Source of the DNA: Acidobacteriaceae bacterium
GTDB taxonomy: Bacteria > Acidobacteriota > Terriglobia > Terriglobales > Acidobacteriaceae
DNA length: 5,760 nt
Assembly: GCA_030049955.1 (NCBI GenBank)
Contig: JASIJX010000065.1
Coordinates: forward strand, 1 to 5,760
Direction of reading: 5' to 3'
In this document: positions 1-5,560 of the stretch, one piece after another
How positions within the stretch are numbered: position 1 is the first letter of the stretch
Layout: every line of letters begins with the position of its first letter
Notes under the pieces: model-generated
Databases searched by the model: none
The model's input: only the letters and a program-made list of their open reading frames with translations
Told to the model about the DNA's origin: nothing
Translations under genes and position numbers: made by a program

Positions 1-1
1 C

Positions 2-577
2 AGAGCCTGCGCGGCAAAAGGTGTGGAGTTTCTCGATGCGCCAGTGAGCGGCGGCGAGCCGAAGGCCATCGACGGCACGCTGGCCATCATGGTGGGCGCG
101 AGCGACGAAGCGTTCCGCAAGGCCGAGCCAATTCTCAAATGCATGGGCTCGAGCGTAACGCTCACCGGGCCGGTCGGAGCGGGCAACACGACCAAGCTGG
201 CGAACCAGATCATGGTGGCGTGCAATATTGCCGCTATGGGTGAGGCGCTGACACTGGCCACGCAATGCGGTCTCGATCCCGAGGTGGTGGTGAACGCAAT
301 AAAAGGCGGCCTTGCCGGGAGCGCCGTGCTCAACGCCAAAGGACCCATGTTGATTGCGCGGAACTTCAAGCCGGGGTTTCGCATCCGGCTGCACCAGAAG
401 GACCTACGCAATGCGCTGCAAGCGGCTGAGGCCACCGAGGTGGCGTTGCCGCTGACGGCGCTGGTGCAGCAGATGATCTCCTCGCTCATCGCCGGCGGCA
501 AAGGCGATCTGGATCACTCGGCGATTGCGACGGTGGTAGAGGAGCTTTCGCACGTCGAGGTGAAGCGGCCGGCATGA
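2..577 (+). CDS. garR: 2-hydroxy-3-oxopropionate (tartronate semialdehyde) reductase, C-terminal part (5' end off window)
   Basis: The enzyme interconverts tartronate semialdehyde and D-glycerate with NAD(P)H in glyoxylate/glycerate metabolism, in the cytosol. The frame is open from base 2, so the gene enters from the left and about 100 N-terminal residues (most of the Rossmann dinucleotide-binding domain) are missing. The GTG at 23 is internal. Visible are the substrate-binding motif DAPVSGG (about 37-57), followed by EPKAIDGTLAIMVG, and the catalytic-lysine motif GNTTKLANQ with Lys encoded at 194-196. Further on are GGLAGS and NFKPGFRI, which continues into the all-helical C-terminal domain. 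The run EPKAIDGTL, the GLAGS stretch and the ending HVEVKRPA resemble E. coli GarR/GlxR closely as I recall it, more than 3-hydroxyisobutyrate dehydrogenase. It ends with TGA at 575-577, 34 nt from the end of the convergent aminotransferase gene. No terminator hairpin is evident between them. Confidence 0.92.
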   Translation, partial: RACAAKGVEFLDAPVSGGEPKAIDGTLAIMVGASDEAFRKAEPILKCMGSSVTLTGPVGAGNTTKLANQIMVACNIAAMGEALTLATQCGLDPEVVVNAIKGGLAGSAVLNAKGPMLIARNFKPGFRIRLHQKDLRNALQAAEATEVALPLTALVQQMISSLIAGGKGDLDHSAIATVVEELSHVEVKRPA

Positions 578-611
578 GCTTGCGTTTCTGGCAGATTCGG
601 TATTCGCTCAG

Positions 612-1847
612 CTAAGATACCCGGCTGTGAAACTCGGCAATTGCCGCAACCACCGTTTGCTGCTCGTCTTCGCGCAGTTCGGGGAAAATGGGCAACGCCA
701 GCACTTCCCGGGCGGCGCGCTCGGCTTCGGGGAAATCACCTTTCTTGTAGCCAAGGCCGGCCAGTGCCTGCTGTAGGTGCAGCGGGACGGGGTAGTAAAT
801 CTCCGAGCCAATCTGGCGTGCGGAAAGGAACTCGCGCAGTGCATCGCGGCGCGGGGTGCGGATGACGTACTGGTGCCAGACGTGGCGCGCGCCGGGAACT
901 TCGCGCGGCAGCACCACGCCTTTCTGCGGGTACGGTCCCGGCTCGGCGAGGCCCGCGGCCTGGAACAGCGCATCGTAGCGCGCGGCTATCGCCCGGCGGG
1001 CTTCCGTCCAGCGTTCGATGTATTTCAGCTTGACTGAAAGCACTGCGCCCTGAAAGCCGTCCATGCGGGCGTTCCAGCCCAACTCGTCGTGGTAATAGCG
1101 GCGGCGCATTCCGTGCTGGCGCAGCATGGCGGCGCGCTCCGCCAGTTCGGCGGAGTTGGTGGTGACCATGCCGGCGTCACCGGCAGCGCTCAGATTCTTG
1201 GTGGGGTAAAAGCTGAAAGCGGCGATGTCGCCCAGGCCGCCGGCTTTTTTTCCGTTCCATTCCGCGCCCCAGGCCTGCGCGGCGTCCTCGATGATTGTCA
1301 GCCCATGCTTCCGTCCAAAACCAAAAGAAAAATCGGCGCATTGGCCGTAAAGGTGAACCGGCATGACGGCGCGGATCATGCTGCCTGGCGATCTGGGCAG
1401 GCGCATCCTGTCGAGCGCCGCTTCCTCAAGCGCAATTTCTACCGCAACGGGTGAGAGGTTGCAGGTGACCGGGTCGATGTCCGCCAGCACCGGCGTGGCC
1501 CCGGCGCGCAGGATGGAGCTGACAGAGGCAAAGAAGCTAAACGGAGTGGTAATGACGGCCGATCCCGGGCCGATTCGGGCAGCGGCGAGCGCCAGCCACA
1601 GCGCGTCTGTGCCTGAGGAGCAGCCGACGGCACGGGCCACGCCCAGTTGGCTGGCCGCCGCGCGTTCGAAAGCCGCCACAGTATCGCCCAGAATGAATTG
1701 CCGGGAGTCGAGAACGGCTGCCAATGCCTCGAGCAGTTCCGCGCGGAGCGGGCGATATTGCCGCTCCAGATCGAGCATGGGGATGGGGGCAGCGGGCTTC
1801 GCCGGGCTGGCGGCAGGGGTTGGCGAGGATCGGCCAGGGGCTTTCAC
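612..1847 (-). CDS. DegT/DnrJ/EryC1/StrS-family PLP-dependent aminotransferase
   Basis: Fold-type I aminotransferase of the family that usually transfers an amino group to a keto-sugar nucleotide in surface-polysaccharide or glycoside synthesis. Landmarks (411-aa numbering) are: entry motif MLDLERQYRPL at 24-34; phosphate-binding GCSSGTDALWLAL at 75-87; IIEDAAQAWGAEW at 185-197, with Asp188 contacting the pyridine nitrogen; and the Schiff-base lysine Lys217 in FYPTKNLSAAGDAG, codon at 1197-1199. The C-terminal half has the usual RMDGFQGAVL and IYYPVPLHLQ segments, and the length is normal. The start taken is GTG at 1847. It adds a 23-residue Ala/Pro-rich stretch before the conserved core, and an ATG at 1778 (residue 24) sits exactly where many family members begin. 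Neither start has a good Shine-Dalgarno sequence; a GGAGG lies about 28 nt upstream of the GTG. An in-frame stop at 1857-1859 bounds the gene. No sugar-nucleotide genes flank it here, so the substrate cannot be assigned. Confidence 0.93.
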   Translation of the reverse strand: MKAPGRSSPTPAASPAKPAAPIPMLDLERQYRPLRAELLEALAAVLDSRQFILGDTVAAFERAAASQLGVARAVGCSSGTDALWLALAAARIGPGSAVITTPFSFFASVSSILRAGATPVLADIDPVTCNLSPVAVEIALEEAALDRMRLPRSPGSMIRAVMPVHLYGQCADFSFGFGRKHGLTIIEDAAQAWGAEWNGKKAGGLGDIAAFSFYPTKNLSAAGDAGMVTTNSAELAERAAMLRQHGMRRRYYHDELGWNARMDGFQGAVLSVKLKYIERWTEARRAIAARYDALFQAAGLAEPGPYPQKGVVLPREVPGARHVWHQYVIRTPRRDALREFLSARQIGSEIYYPVPLHLQQALAGLGYKKGDFPEAERAAREVLALPIFPELREDEQQTVVAAIAEFHSRVS

Positions 1848-1892
1848 CGGACAATCTTAGCAGCCACAGGACGAGCCTCCGCTGATGCGTCG

Positions 1893-1912
1893 GGCCAGAA
1901 GGCCGTCTGGCC
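1893..1912. repeat. Perfect 7-bp inverted repeat upstream of the aminotransferase gene
   Basis: GGCCAGA (1893-1899) and TCTGGCC (1906-1912) form a perfect dyad around a 6-nt centre. It lies 45 nt upstream of the aminotransferase GTG and next to an AT-rich run (ATAAAATTT). It could be an operator for the minus-strand gene or a leader stem-loop in its transcript. No promoter for that gene could be identified with confidence. Confidence 0.5.
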
Positions 1913-1954
1913 ATAAAATTTGTCGCAACAAGATTGTTTTGCTCTGCCCAAAAT

Positions 1955-1973
1955 AAAAATCCGAGCAAAAATC
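1955..1973. repeat. Short direct repeat AAAAATC, 12-nt period
   Basis: AAAAATC occurs at 1955-1961 and 1967-1973, within the most AT-rich part of the divergent region. It lies upstream of the proposed hfq promoter, where UP-like elements or activator sites would sit. The repeat is short and may be chance. Confidence 0.3.
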
Positions 1974-1990
1974 GGGAAATTCTCTCTCTA

Positions 1991-2022
1991 TTTGGCTGGG
2001 ACAGTTGAAAAGCACAGCCAAA
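1991..2022. repeat. Perfect 8-bp inverted repeat enclosing the putative hfq -35 box
   Basis: TTTGGCTG (1991-1998) is matched exactly by CAGCCAAA (2015-2022), with 16 nt between the arms. The best -35 candidate for hfq (TTGAAA, 2005-2010) falls in the spacer. The position suits a regulator binding over the promoter. A transcript from further upstream could instead fold it into a stem with a 16-nt loop. There is no U-tract directly after the second arm, so it does not look like a factor-independent terminator. Confidence 0.5.
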
Positions 2023-2034
2023 CCGTTTTATCGT
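2005..2034 (+). promoter_or_regulatory. Putative sigma70-type promoter for hfq-hflX-NUDIX
   Basis: TTGAAA (2005-2010) matches 5 of 6 consensus -35 bases. TATCGT (2029-2034) matches 4 of 6 -10 bases, with an 18-nt spacer. The transcript would start near 2041 and carry a leader of about 130 nt before the hfq ATG. This is the best pair I found in the divergent region, but it rests on consensus matching alone. Confidence 0.45.
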
Positions 2035-2057
2035 GGTCACATTGCGGGAAAGGACGG

Positions 2058-2074
2058 CTCCGGAAATGCCGGAG
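2058..2074 (+). other. Stem-loop in the hfq leader
   Basis: CTCCGG (2058-2063) pairs perfectly with CCGGAG (2069-2074) around a 5-nt loop (AAATG), giving a compact GC-rich hairpin near the start of the proposed hfq leader. No T-run follows immediately, so a simple terminator is unlikely. It could stabilise the 5' end or form part of a larger leader structure. Confidence 0.45.
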
Positions 2075-2097
2075 ACGTGCCCGCGGTTTTGTATCTT

Positions 2098-2119
2098 CGC
2101 TCACGCAAGCTCACGAGCG
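2098..2119 (+). other. Tandem GCTCACG repeat and second possible stem in the hfq leader
   Basis: GCTCACG occurs twice, at 2099-2105 and 2109-2115, separated by CAA. CGCTC (2098-2102) can also pair with GAGCG (2115-2119) around a 12-nt loop. It lies about 50-70 nt upstream of the hfq start codon, where leader structure or a protein could influence translation. Confidence 0.35.
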
Positions 2120-2158
2120 GAGAAAAGTGGAGCGGCATTTAAACCAACTAAGAAGAAC

Positions 2159-2163
2159 AGGAG
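2159..2163 (+). promoter_or_regulatory. Ribosome binding site of hfq
   Basis: AGGAG lies 8 nt before ATG 2172. It settles the hfq start: the reading frame is open back to at least 1920, but only this ATG has both a good Shine-Dalgarno sequence and the correct family N-terminus. Confidence 0.85.
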
Positions 2164-2171
2164 ATCGGCAC

Positions 2172-2480
2172 ATGGATAACAAGCCGGCACAAAACATTCA
2201 AGATACCTTTCTGAACACGGTTCGGAAGGACAAAACACCCATCACCATTTATCTGGTCAGCGGCGTCAAGCTCACCGGAAGAATCCGGTCGTTCGACAAG
2301 TATTCCGTGCTGCTGGAAAACAACAGTCAGGAACAGTTGATCTTCAAGCACGCCATCTCCACGGTGGTGAGCAACCGGACTGTCATGCACGGCGAACATC
2401 GTCCGCAGGCAGTGACCACAGGAATGGGCCCGGCGCCTGTCCCGGTGGCTTCGCCTTCGGCAGTTCCCGCGGAACGTTGA
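2172..2480 (+). CDS. hfq: RNA chaperone Hfq
   Basis: Sm-like hexameric RNA chaperone that helps small RNAs pair with mRNAs and affects RNA decay and translation; cytosolic. The protein is 102 aa. The N-terminal helix [14 protein letters not shown] covers residues 8-21, with the Gln and Asp used in the proximal RNA site. Sm1 (about 22-52) contains [19 protein letters not shown], including Tyr27, Gly31 and Lys33, the counterparts of E. coli distal-face Tyr25, Gly29 and Lys31. Sm2 is [10 protein letters not shown] (57-66), with Phe58 where E. coli has Tyr55 and the key Lys-His retained. The rim patch reads RKDK instead of RRER. Residues 71-102 form a tail rich in Pro, Ala and Val, likely disordered. 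The sequence resembles acidobacterial Hfq as I recall it. It is first in an operon with hflX, a pairing also conserved in proteobacteria. Confidence 0.97.
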   Translation: MDNKPAQNIQDTFLNTVRKDKTPITIYLVSGVKLTGRIRSFDKYSVLLENNSQEQLIFKHAISTVVSNRTVMHGEHRPQAVTTGMGPAPVPVASPSAVPAER

Positions 2481-3955
2481 CGCGGGGGAAGCCGCGCTTG
2501 GCAGGTGAAGGAAGCAGGGCTGGCGGACGCTCCGCGGCGCCGGCGCCCCCGATGACATGGGGTCGCCGCGGCGGGGGGGAACGCGCAGTTCTGGTAGGCG
2601 TGGGACTGGGTATTGACTTGGGAATTCGGGCCAAGCCACAGAACTCAGGCGCACGAGTGGGGGGGTTGCGGCCCGATCCTGGCGATTTGGACTCCGAATC
2701 TCCTGCCCGGCCGCATATCCTGCCGATTCCCGGTGGCCTGCCCGATCTCGACGCGGAAGAGTCTTTGGCGGAATTCAAGGAACTGGTGCGCAGCGCCGGC
2801 GGCGAGGTTGCGGCCGAGCTGTTGCAGCGTCGTCCCCGGCCGGACCCGGCTACGCTTGTCGGCTCGGGCAAGGTGGAGGAAATTGCCGGCGTGGCGGCTT
2901 CCACCGAGGCCGATCTGGTTTTGTTCGACCACGACCTGACGCCGACGCAGTTGCGTAATCTTGAGGCGGCGCTTCCCTGCCGCGTGCTGGATCGCACCCA
3001 GTTGATCCTTGACATCTTTGCGCGGCACGCCCGCACGCGCGAGGGGCAGCTCCAGGTGGAGCTGGCGCAGCTCGAATACCTTTTGCCGCGCCTCACCGGC
3101 CGCGGCAAAGCCATGTCGCAGCTCGGCGGCGGCATTGGAACGCGCGGACCAGGTGAAACGCAGCTCGAGACTGACCGGCGGCGGATCCAGCGGCGCATCG
3201 ACCAGCTCAAGCGCGAACTGGAGGCGGTTCGGCGCGTGCGCCGGCAGCAGCGGCAGCGGCGCGAGGCCGTTCCGGTGCCGACAGTTGCGATGGTTGGTTA
3301 CACCAACGCCGGCAAGAGCACGCTGTTCAACACCGTCACCGGCGCGCAGGTGCTTTCGTCGTCGCGGATGTTTGCCACGCTCGATCCAAAACTGCGGGCC
3401 ATTGAGCTGCCGAGTCGGCGCAAGGTGCTCGTGTCGGACACGGTAGGCTTCATCCGCAACCTACCACACACGCTCGTGACCAGCTTTCGCGCCACGCTTG
3501 AAGAAGTGGCGCAGGCCGAGGTGTTGCTGCATGTGCGCGATGCAGCCAGCGCGCACGGCGAAGAGCAGAAGGCACACGTGGAAAAGGTGCTGGACGAGCT
3601 TGAGGTGCTGACCAAGCCGCGCATAGAGGTGCTGAACAAAATCGACCTGCTGGACGATGACGAGCGGCGCAGGCTTCGCGAGCATGGTGCGGCGCGCGGG
3701 CAGATTGCGGTTTCGGCGCTCACCGGCGAAGGCACGGACGAACTGCTCAAGGCCATCGACGATGCGTTGCACTCGGATCCGCTCCTCGATGCAGAACTGC
3801 GCATTCCGCAGCATGAGGGCGCGGCGCTGGCGGCCATCGAAGCAGGCATGATTGTGCACGAGCGCGAGTACGAGGGCAACCTGGTGCGGCTGAACGTGAC
3901 CGGGCCAGCGTCGCTAGTGGGCCGCATGCGGCGGTTTCGCGTGCGCGGCGCGTGA
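2477..3955 (+). CDS. hflX: Ribosome-associated GTPase HflX
   Basis: TRAFAC-class GTPase that binds 50S subunits and splits stalled or heat-damaged ribosomes; cytosolic. In 492-aa numbering: HflX N-domain about 36-180 ([24 protein letters not shown]), linker motif [18 protein letters not shown] at 218-235 and a basic helix to about 262. GTPase motifs are G1 GYTNAGKST 274-282, G2 in [10 protein letters not shown]3 DTVGF 321-325, G4 NKID 387-390 and G5 SALTGEG. A short C-terminal domain follows. All nucleotide-binding motifs are intact. About 45 residues (46-90) separate VGVGLG from DLDAEESL, longer than I expect in typical HflX. The start is uncertain. TTG 2477 overlaps the hfq stop (TTGA), allowing translational coupling, but its Shine-Dalgarno is weak. 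TTG 2498 follows GGGGGAAG. ATG 2552 lies 9 residues before the conserved core, without a Shine-Dalgarno and just behind a 12-bp GC palindrome. Confidence 0.96.
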   Translation: MTRGKPRLAGEGSRAGGRSAAPAPPMTWGRRGGGERAVLVGVGLGIDLGIRAKPQNSGARVGGLRPDPGDLDSESPARPHILPIPGGLPDLDAEESLAEFKELVRSAGGEVAAELLQRRPRPDPATLVGSGKVEEIAGVAASTEADLVLFDHDLTPTQLRNLEAALPCRVLDRTQLILDIFARHARTREGQLQVELAQLEYLLPRLTGRGKAMSQLGGGIGTRGPGETQLETDRRRIQRRIDQLKRELEAVRRVRRQQRQRREAVPVPTVAMVGYTNAGKSTLFNTVTGAQVLSSSRMFATLDPKLRAIELPSRRKVLVSDTVGFIRNLPHTLVTSFRATLEEVAQAEVLLHVRDAASAHGEEQKAHVEKVLDELEVLTKPRIEVLNKIDLLDDDERRRLREHGAARGQIAVSALTGEGTDELLKAIDDALHSDPLLDAELRIPQHEGAALAAIEAGMIVHEREYEGNLVRLNVTGPASLVGRMRRFRVRGA

Positions 3956-3965
3956 TGGCGAAGAC

Positions 3966-3970
3966 AGGAG
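3966..3970 (+). promoter_or_regulatory. Ribosome binding site of the NUDIX gene
   Basis: AGGAG lies 5 nt before ATG 3976. It favours this start over GTG 3952, which overlaps the hflX stop, and over ATG 3955. It is embedded between the end of hflX and the NUDIX gene, so translation of the third cistron can be independent. Confidence 0.7.
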
Positions 3971-3975
3971 AAGCA

Positions 3976-4545
3976 ATGAAGCCGGCAGACGAAGACCACG
4001 GGCGCACCATCACCACGCTTTCCACCCGCGAAATCTACCGCAACAAGTGGCTGCGCCTGCGCGAGGACGAGATCCTGCGCTCGAACGGGCAGAAGGGCAT
4101 CTACGGGGTAATCGACAAAGACCCTTGCGCAGTGATCCTGCCCATCGAAAACGGCAAAGTCTGGCTCGTGGAGCAGTACCGGTACACCATTGGCGAACGC
4201 GCTCTCGAGCTGCCGCAGGGCGGCTGGGAGATGGAGGTCGAGCATCCCGAGGAGCTGGCCCGCGGCGAGCTGCGCGAGGAGCTGGGGCTGGAAGCGCGGG
4301 AGATGACGCTGCTCGGCATGCTGTGGATTGCCTACGGATTCGCGCGCCAGAAGCAGTACGTGTTTCTGGCGACCGGCCTCAGCGAAGCGGAGAAAGACCC
4401 CGACCCCGAAGAGCACGACCTGGTGATGCGCACCGCGTCCATTGAGGAGTTCGAGCAGATGATGCTGGACGGACGCATTCGCGACGTGTGTACGGTTTCG
4501 GCCTGGGGGATGTATTTAATGTGGAAGGCGCAGCAATCGAGGTAG
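3976..4545 (+). CDS. NUDIX hydrolase (ADP-ribose/nucleotide-sugar pyrophosphatase-like)
   Basis: Predicted Mg2+-dependent pyrophosphohydrolase that cleaves a nucleoside diphosphate linked to another moiety; the substrate is not determined by the sequence. It is 189 aa from ATG 3976; an upstream GTG at 3952 would add 8 residues. The N-terminal beta region (STREIYRNKWLRLREDEI, 16-33) is of the type found in ADP-ribose and GDP-mannose pyrophosphatases. VEQYRY (65-70) and ALELPQGGWE (76-85) lead into the Nudix box, G83-x5-E89-x7-G97-E98-L99-x-E101-E102-x-G104-L105. The metal-binding glutamates are present. The usual Arg of the REUXEEXGU core is Gly97, with an Arg just before it; I recall related proteins with the same ARGELREE arrangement. 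It is the third gene of the hfq operon, 20 nt after hflX. It ends with TAG at 4543-4545, facing the minus-strand gene that ends at 4568. Confidence 0.93.
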   Translation: MKPADEDHGRTITTLSTREIYRNKWLRLREDEILRSNGQKGIYGVIDKDPCAVILPIENGKVWLVEQYRYTIGERALELPQGGWEMEVEHPEELARGELREELGLEAREMTLLGMLWIAYGFARQKQYVFLATGLSEAEKDPDPEEHDLVMRTASIEEFEQMMLDGRIRDVCTVSAWGMYLMWKAQQSR

Positions 4546-4576
4546 GCCTAGGCGAAACTGATACCGCTCAGCTGAG
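4543..4576. other. Convergent junction with short palindromes
   Basis: Between the NUDIX stop and the end of the minus-strand gene lie TAGGCCTA (4543-4550), GCCTAGGC (4546-4553) and the 10-bp palindrome CTCAGCTGAG (4567-4576). The last can form a 5-bp stem, CGCTC with GAGTG (one wobble pair), around AGCT. There is no T-run, so this is at most a weak bidirectional end-of-transcript structure. Confidence 0.3.
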
Positions 4577-5188
4577 TGATCGGAGTTCGACCTCCACTTT
4601 GATGGAATAACACAAGTCCAGAAATACTCGTCCTTCAAACAGGCTCTTCGCTCCGGCATCAAGCATAATCTTCCTGAGTCGACGCGAGATCGCCGTGTAA
4701 GTCCCCATCATGTCAGGAATTGTCGGCTGGTTCCGTGGACGCCGGAATGCACTTGCGAGTTCACGCATAACTCCAGTTACTTCGCCGTCGTGGATATGAG
4801 GATCCGACCCATTGAGATCGCTCAGTGATTTCTGCAGTCGATAGGCTTTGGATTCGAAGGCAAACCATGTGTGATGGCCTGGGCTTAGCTTTTCCCAAGC
4901 CACGGCCAAGCCAAGCTCAAAGGGCATATTGAATCGAGGTGTGGCGGGAGAATTTCGATCAAGGGTGACTCTGGATAGGTCATGAATGGAGTACCGGCAC
5001 GCCCGGATCTCCGAAAAAATCTTGTCCAGCCGCCTCGTTCCGCCCGGAAGTGTTAGCGTCGCGTGCGGCTCTAGTCCTAGATGCACAAGCCCCACTATGT
5101 AGGCCACATAAAGTCGGCGAAACTTTTGATCGTAGGGTATGTTCAGGAATACTGCGTTAGGGTTGGCACCCCTGGCCCTTCGCGTCAC
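4568..5188 (-). CDS. Uncharacterised protein with TIR/nucleoside-deoxyribosyltransferase-like fold
   Basis: 206 aa, no function known to me. The first 100 residues look like a flavodoxin-like alpha/beta domain of the TIR/nucleoside 2-deoxyribosyltransferase type. VFLNIPYDQKF (13-23) is a first strand and loop. It is followed by a helix with AYIVGLVHLG, then IRACRYSIHDLSRV (61-74) and RFNMPFELGLAVAWEK (85-100). The strand-DLS-loop followed by N-x-x-FELG-x-A is how those folds place a catalytic or binding glutamate, here Glu91. The second half (111-206) has a pattern I have seen in uncharacterised bacterial proteins (LQKSLSDLNGSDPHIHDG at 119-136). It is helical, with no signal peptide or membrane segment. 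The start is GTG 5188, with AAGGAG (5194-5199) 5 nt upstream. It lies 81 nt after the DUF2188 gene on the same strand, probably co-transcribed. GC is low (29 of 60 bases at 4621-4680), suggesting acquisition. A role in NAD or nucleotide cleavage, or in defence, is inference. Confidence 0.85.
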   Translation of the reverse strand: MTRRARGANPNAVFLNIPYDQKFRRLYVAYIVGLVHLGLEPHATLTLPGGTRRLDKIFSEIRACRYSIHDLSRVTLDRNSPATPRFNMPFELGLAVAWEKLSPGHHTWFAFESKAYRLQKSLSDLNGSDPHIHDGEVTGVMRELASAFRRPRNQPTIPDMMGTYTAISRRLRKIMLDAGAKSLFEGRVFLDLCYSIKVEVELRSLS

Positions 5189-5193
5189 CGCTG

Positions 5194-5199
5194 CTCCTT
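5194..5199 (-). promoter_or_regulatory. Ribosome binding site of the TIR/NDT-like gene
   Basis: AAGGAG on the minus strand lies 5 nt before GTG 5188. It is a strong Shine-Dalgarno sequence that decides the start, even though the codon is GTG. Confidence 0.8.
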
Positions 5200-5269
5200 C
5201 TTTCGACAGCGAACCTTAATGGCCGACCAGTTGCGATCCTATGTCTGCCTGGGCCGGGATGTCAGAACC

Positions 5270-5560
5270 TCACGGCCTGCGCCATTTGTCTGGTTTGCTC
5301 ACACTTGAGGAGCGCACCCGCTCAACGATAGGAGCTCTATTCGGGTTGAGCTCACGCGCTCTTTCGATGGCTGCCTTCTGGGTGGGCAAGATATCGGAAG
5401 CCCGTTCAGAATTCAGGCGCCGGACCGCATAATCCCCGTCTGAGCGCCGCTCCACAAAAACTGGGCTAAGAGATTCCCGCCTGTCCTTCCGAATCCCCAA
5501 GCTTCTCCCGAACTCCTCCAGGGAAGGAATAGGAGCAGTGAGCTTTACAAAGCGCGCCAT
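5270..5560 (-). CDS. Small DUF2188-type protein with possible degenerate helix-turn-helix N-terminus
   Basis: 96 aa, cytosolic, function unknown. The C-terminal part, DGDYAVRRLN (41-50), LPTQKAAIERAREL (58-71) and VERVRSSSVSKPDKWR (79-94), follows the layout of DUF2188: a beta strand for the protein's own sequence, a TQ-x-x-AI-x-x-A-x-E helix, then a strand and a basic tail. The N-terminus, PSLEEFGRSLGIRKDR (12-27), resembles the helix-turn-helix-like start of some small antitoxin-type proteins, but weakly. The start is ATG 5560, preceded by GAAGA as a poor Shine-Dalgarno. TAAAAT (5570-5575, minus strand) would place a transcription start almost at the ATG. Alternatively the gene is read through from citrate synthase, which ends 42 nt upstream on the same strand. 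It precedes the TIR/NDT-like gene, and the two probably work together. The family call is from memory of its motifs. Confidence 0.75.
   Translation of the reverse strand: MARFVKLTAPIPSLEEFGRSLGIRKDRRESLSPVFVERRSDGDYAVRRLNSERASDILPTQKAAIERARELNPNRAPIVERVRSSSVSKPDKWRRP

Noticed and set aside
23..577. GTG at 23 as the start of the reductase
   Set aside because: The frame stays open to base 2 with family-like residues (AAKGVEF), and the protein would lack its whole dinucleotide-binding domain.
578..611. Terminator between the reductase and aminotransferase genes
   Set aside because: Only 34 nt, with no stem followed by a T-run on either strand.
1363..1860. Plus-strand open frames opposite the aminotransferase (including 1089-1454 and 1647-1916)
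   Set aside because: Low-complexity Ala/Ser/Arg translations opposite a gene with intact PLP-enzyme motifs.
1920..2171. In-frame upstream extension of hfq
   Set aside because: The frame is open, but the translation has no family resemblance. The Shine-Dalgarno at 2159-2163 and the conserved N-terminus place the start at 2172.
3298..4416. Long (372-codon) minus-strand open frame antisense to hflX and the NUDIX gene
   Set aside because: Its translation is rich in Ser/Arg/Leu with no recognisable motif, and it lies opposite two clearly conserved genes. Long antisense frames are expected in GC-rich DNA.
5081..5308. Plus-strand open frames across the accessory pair (5081-5308, 5241-5432)
   Set aside because: No Shine-Dalgarno or motif was seen, and they oppose the better supported minus-strand genes.
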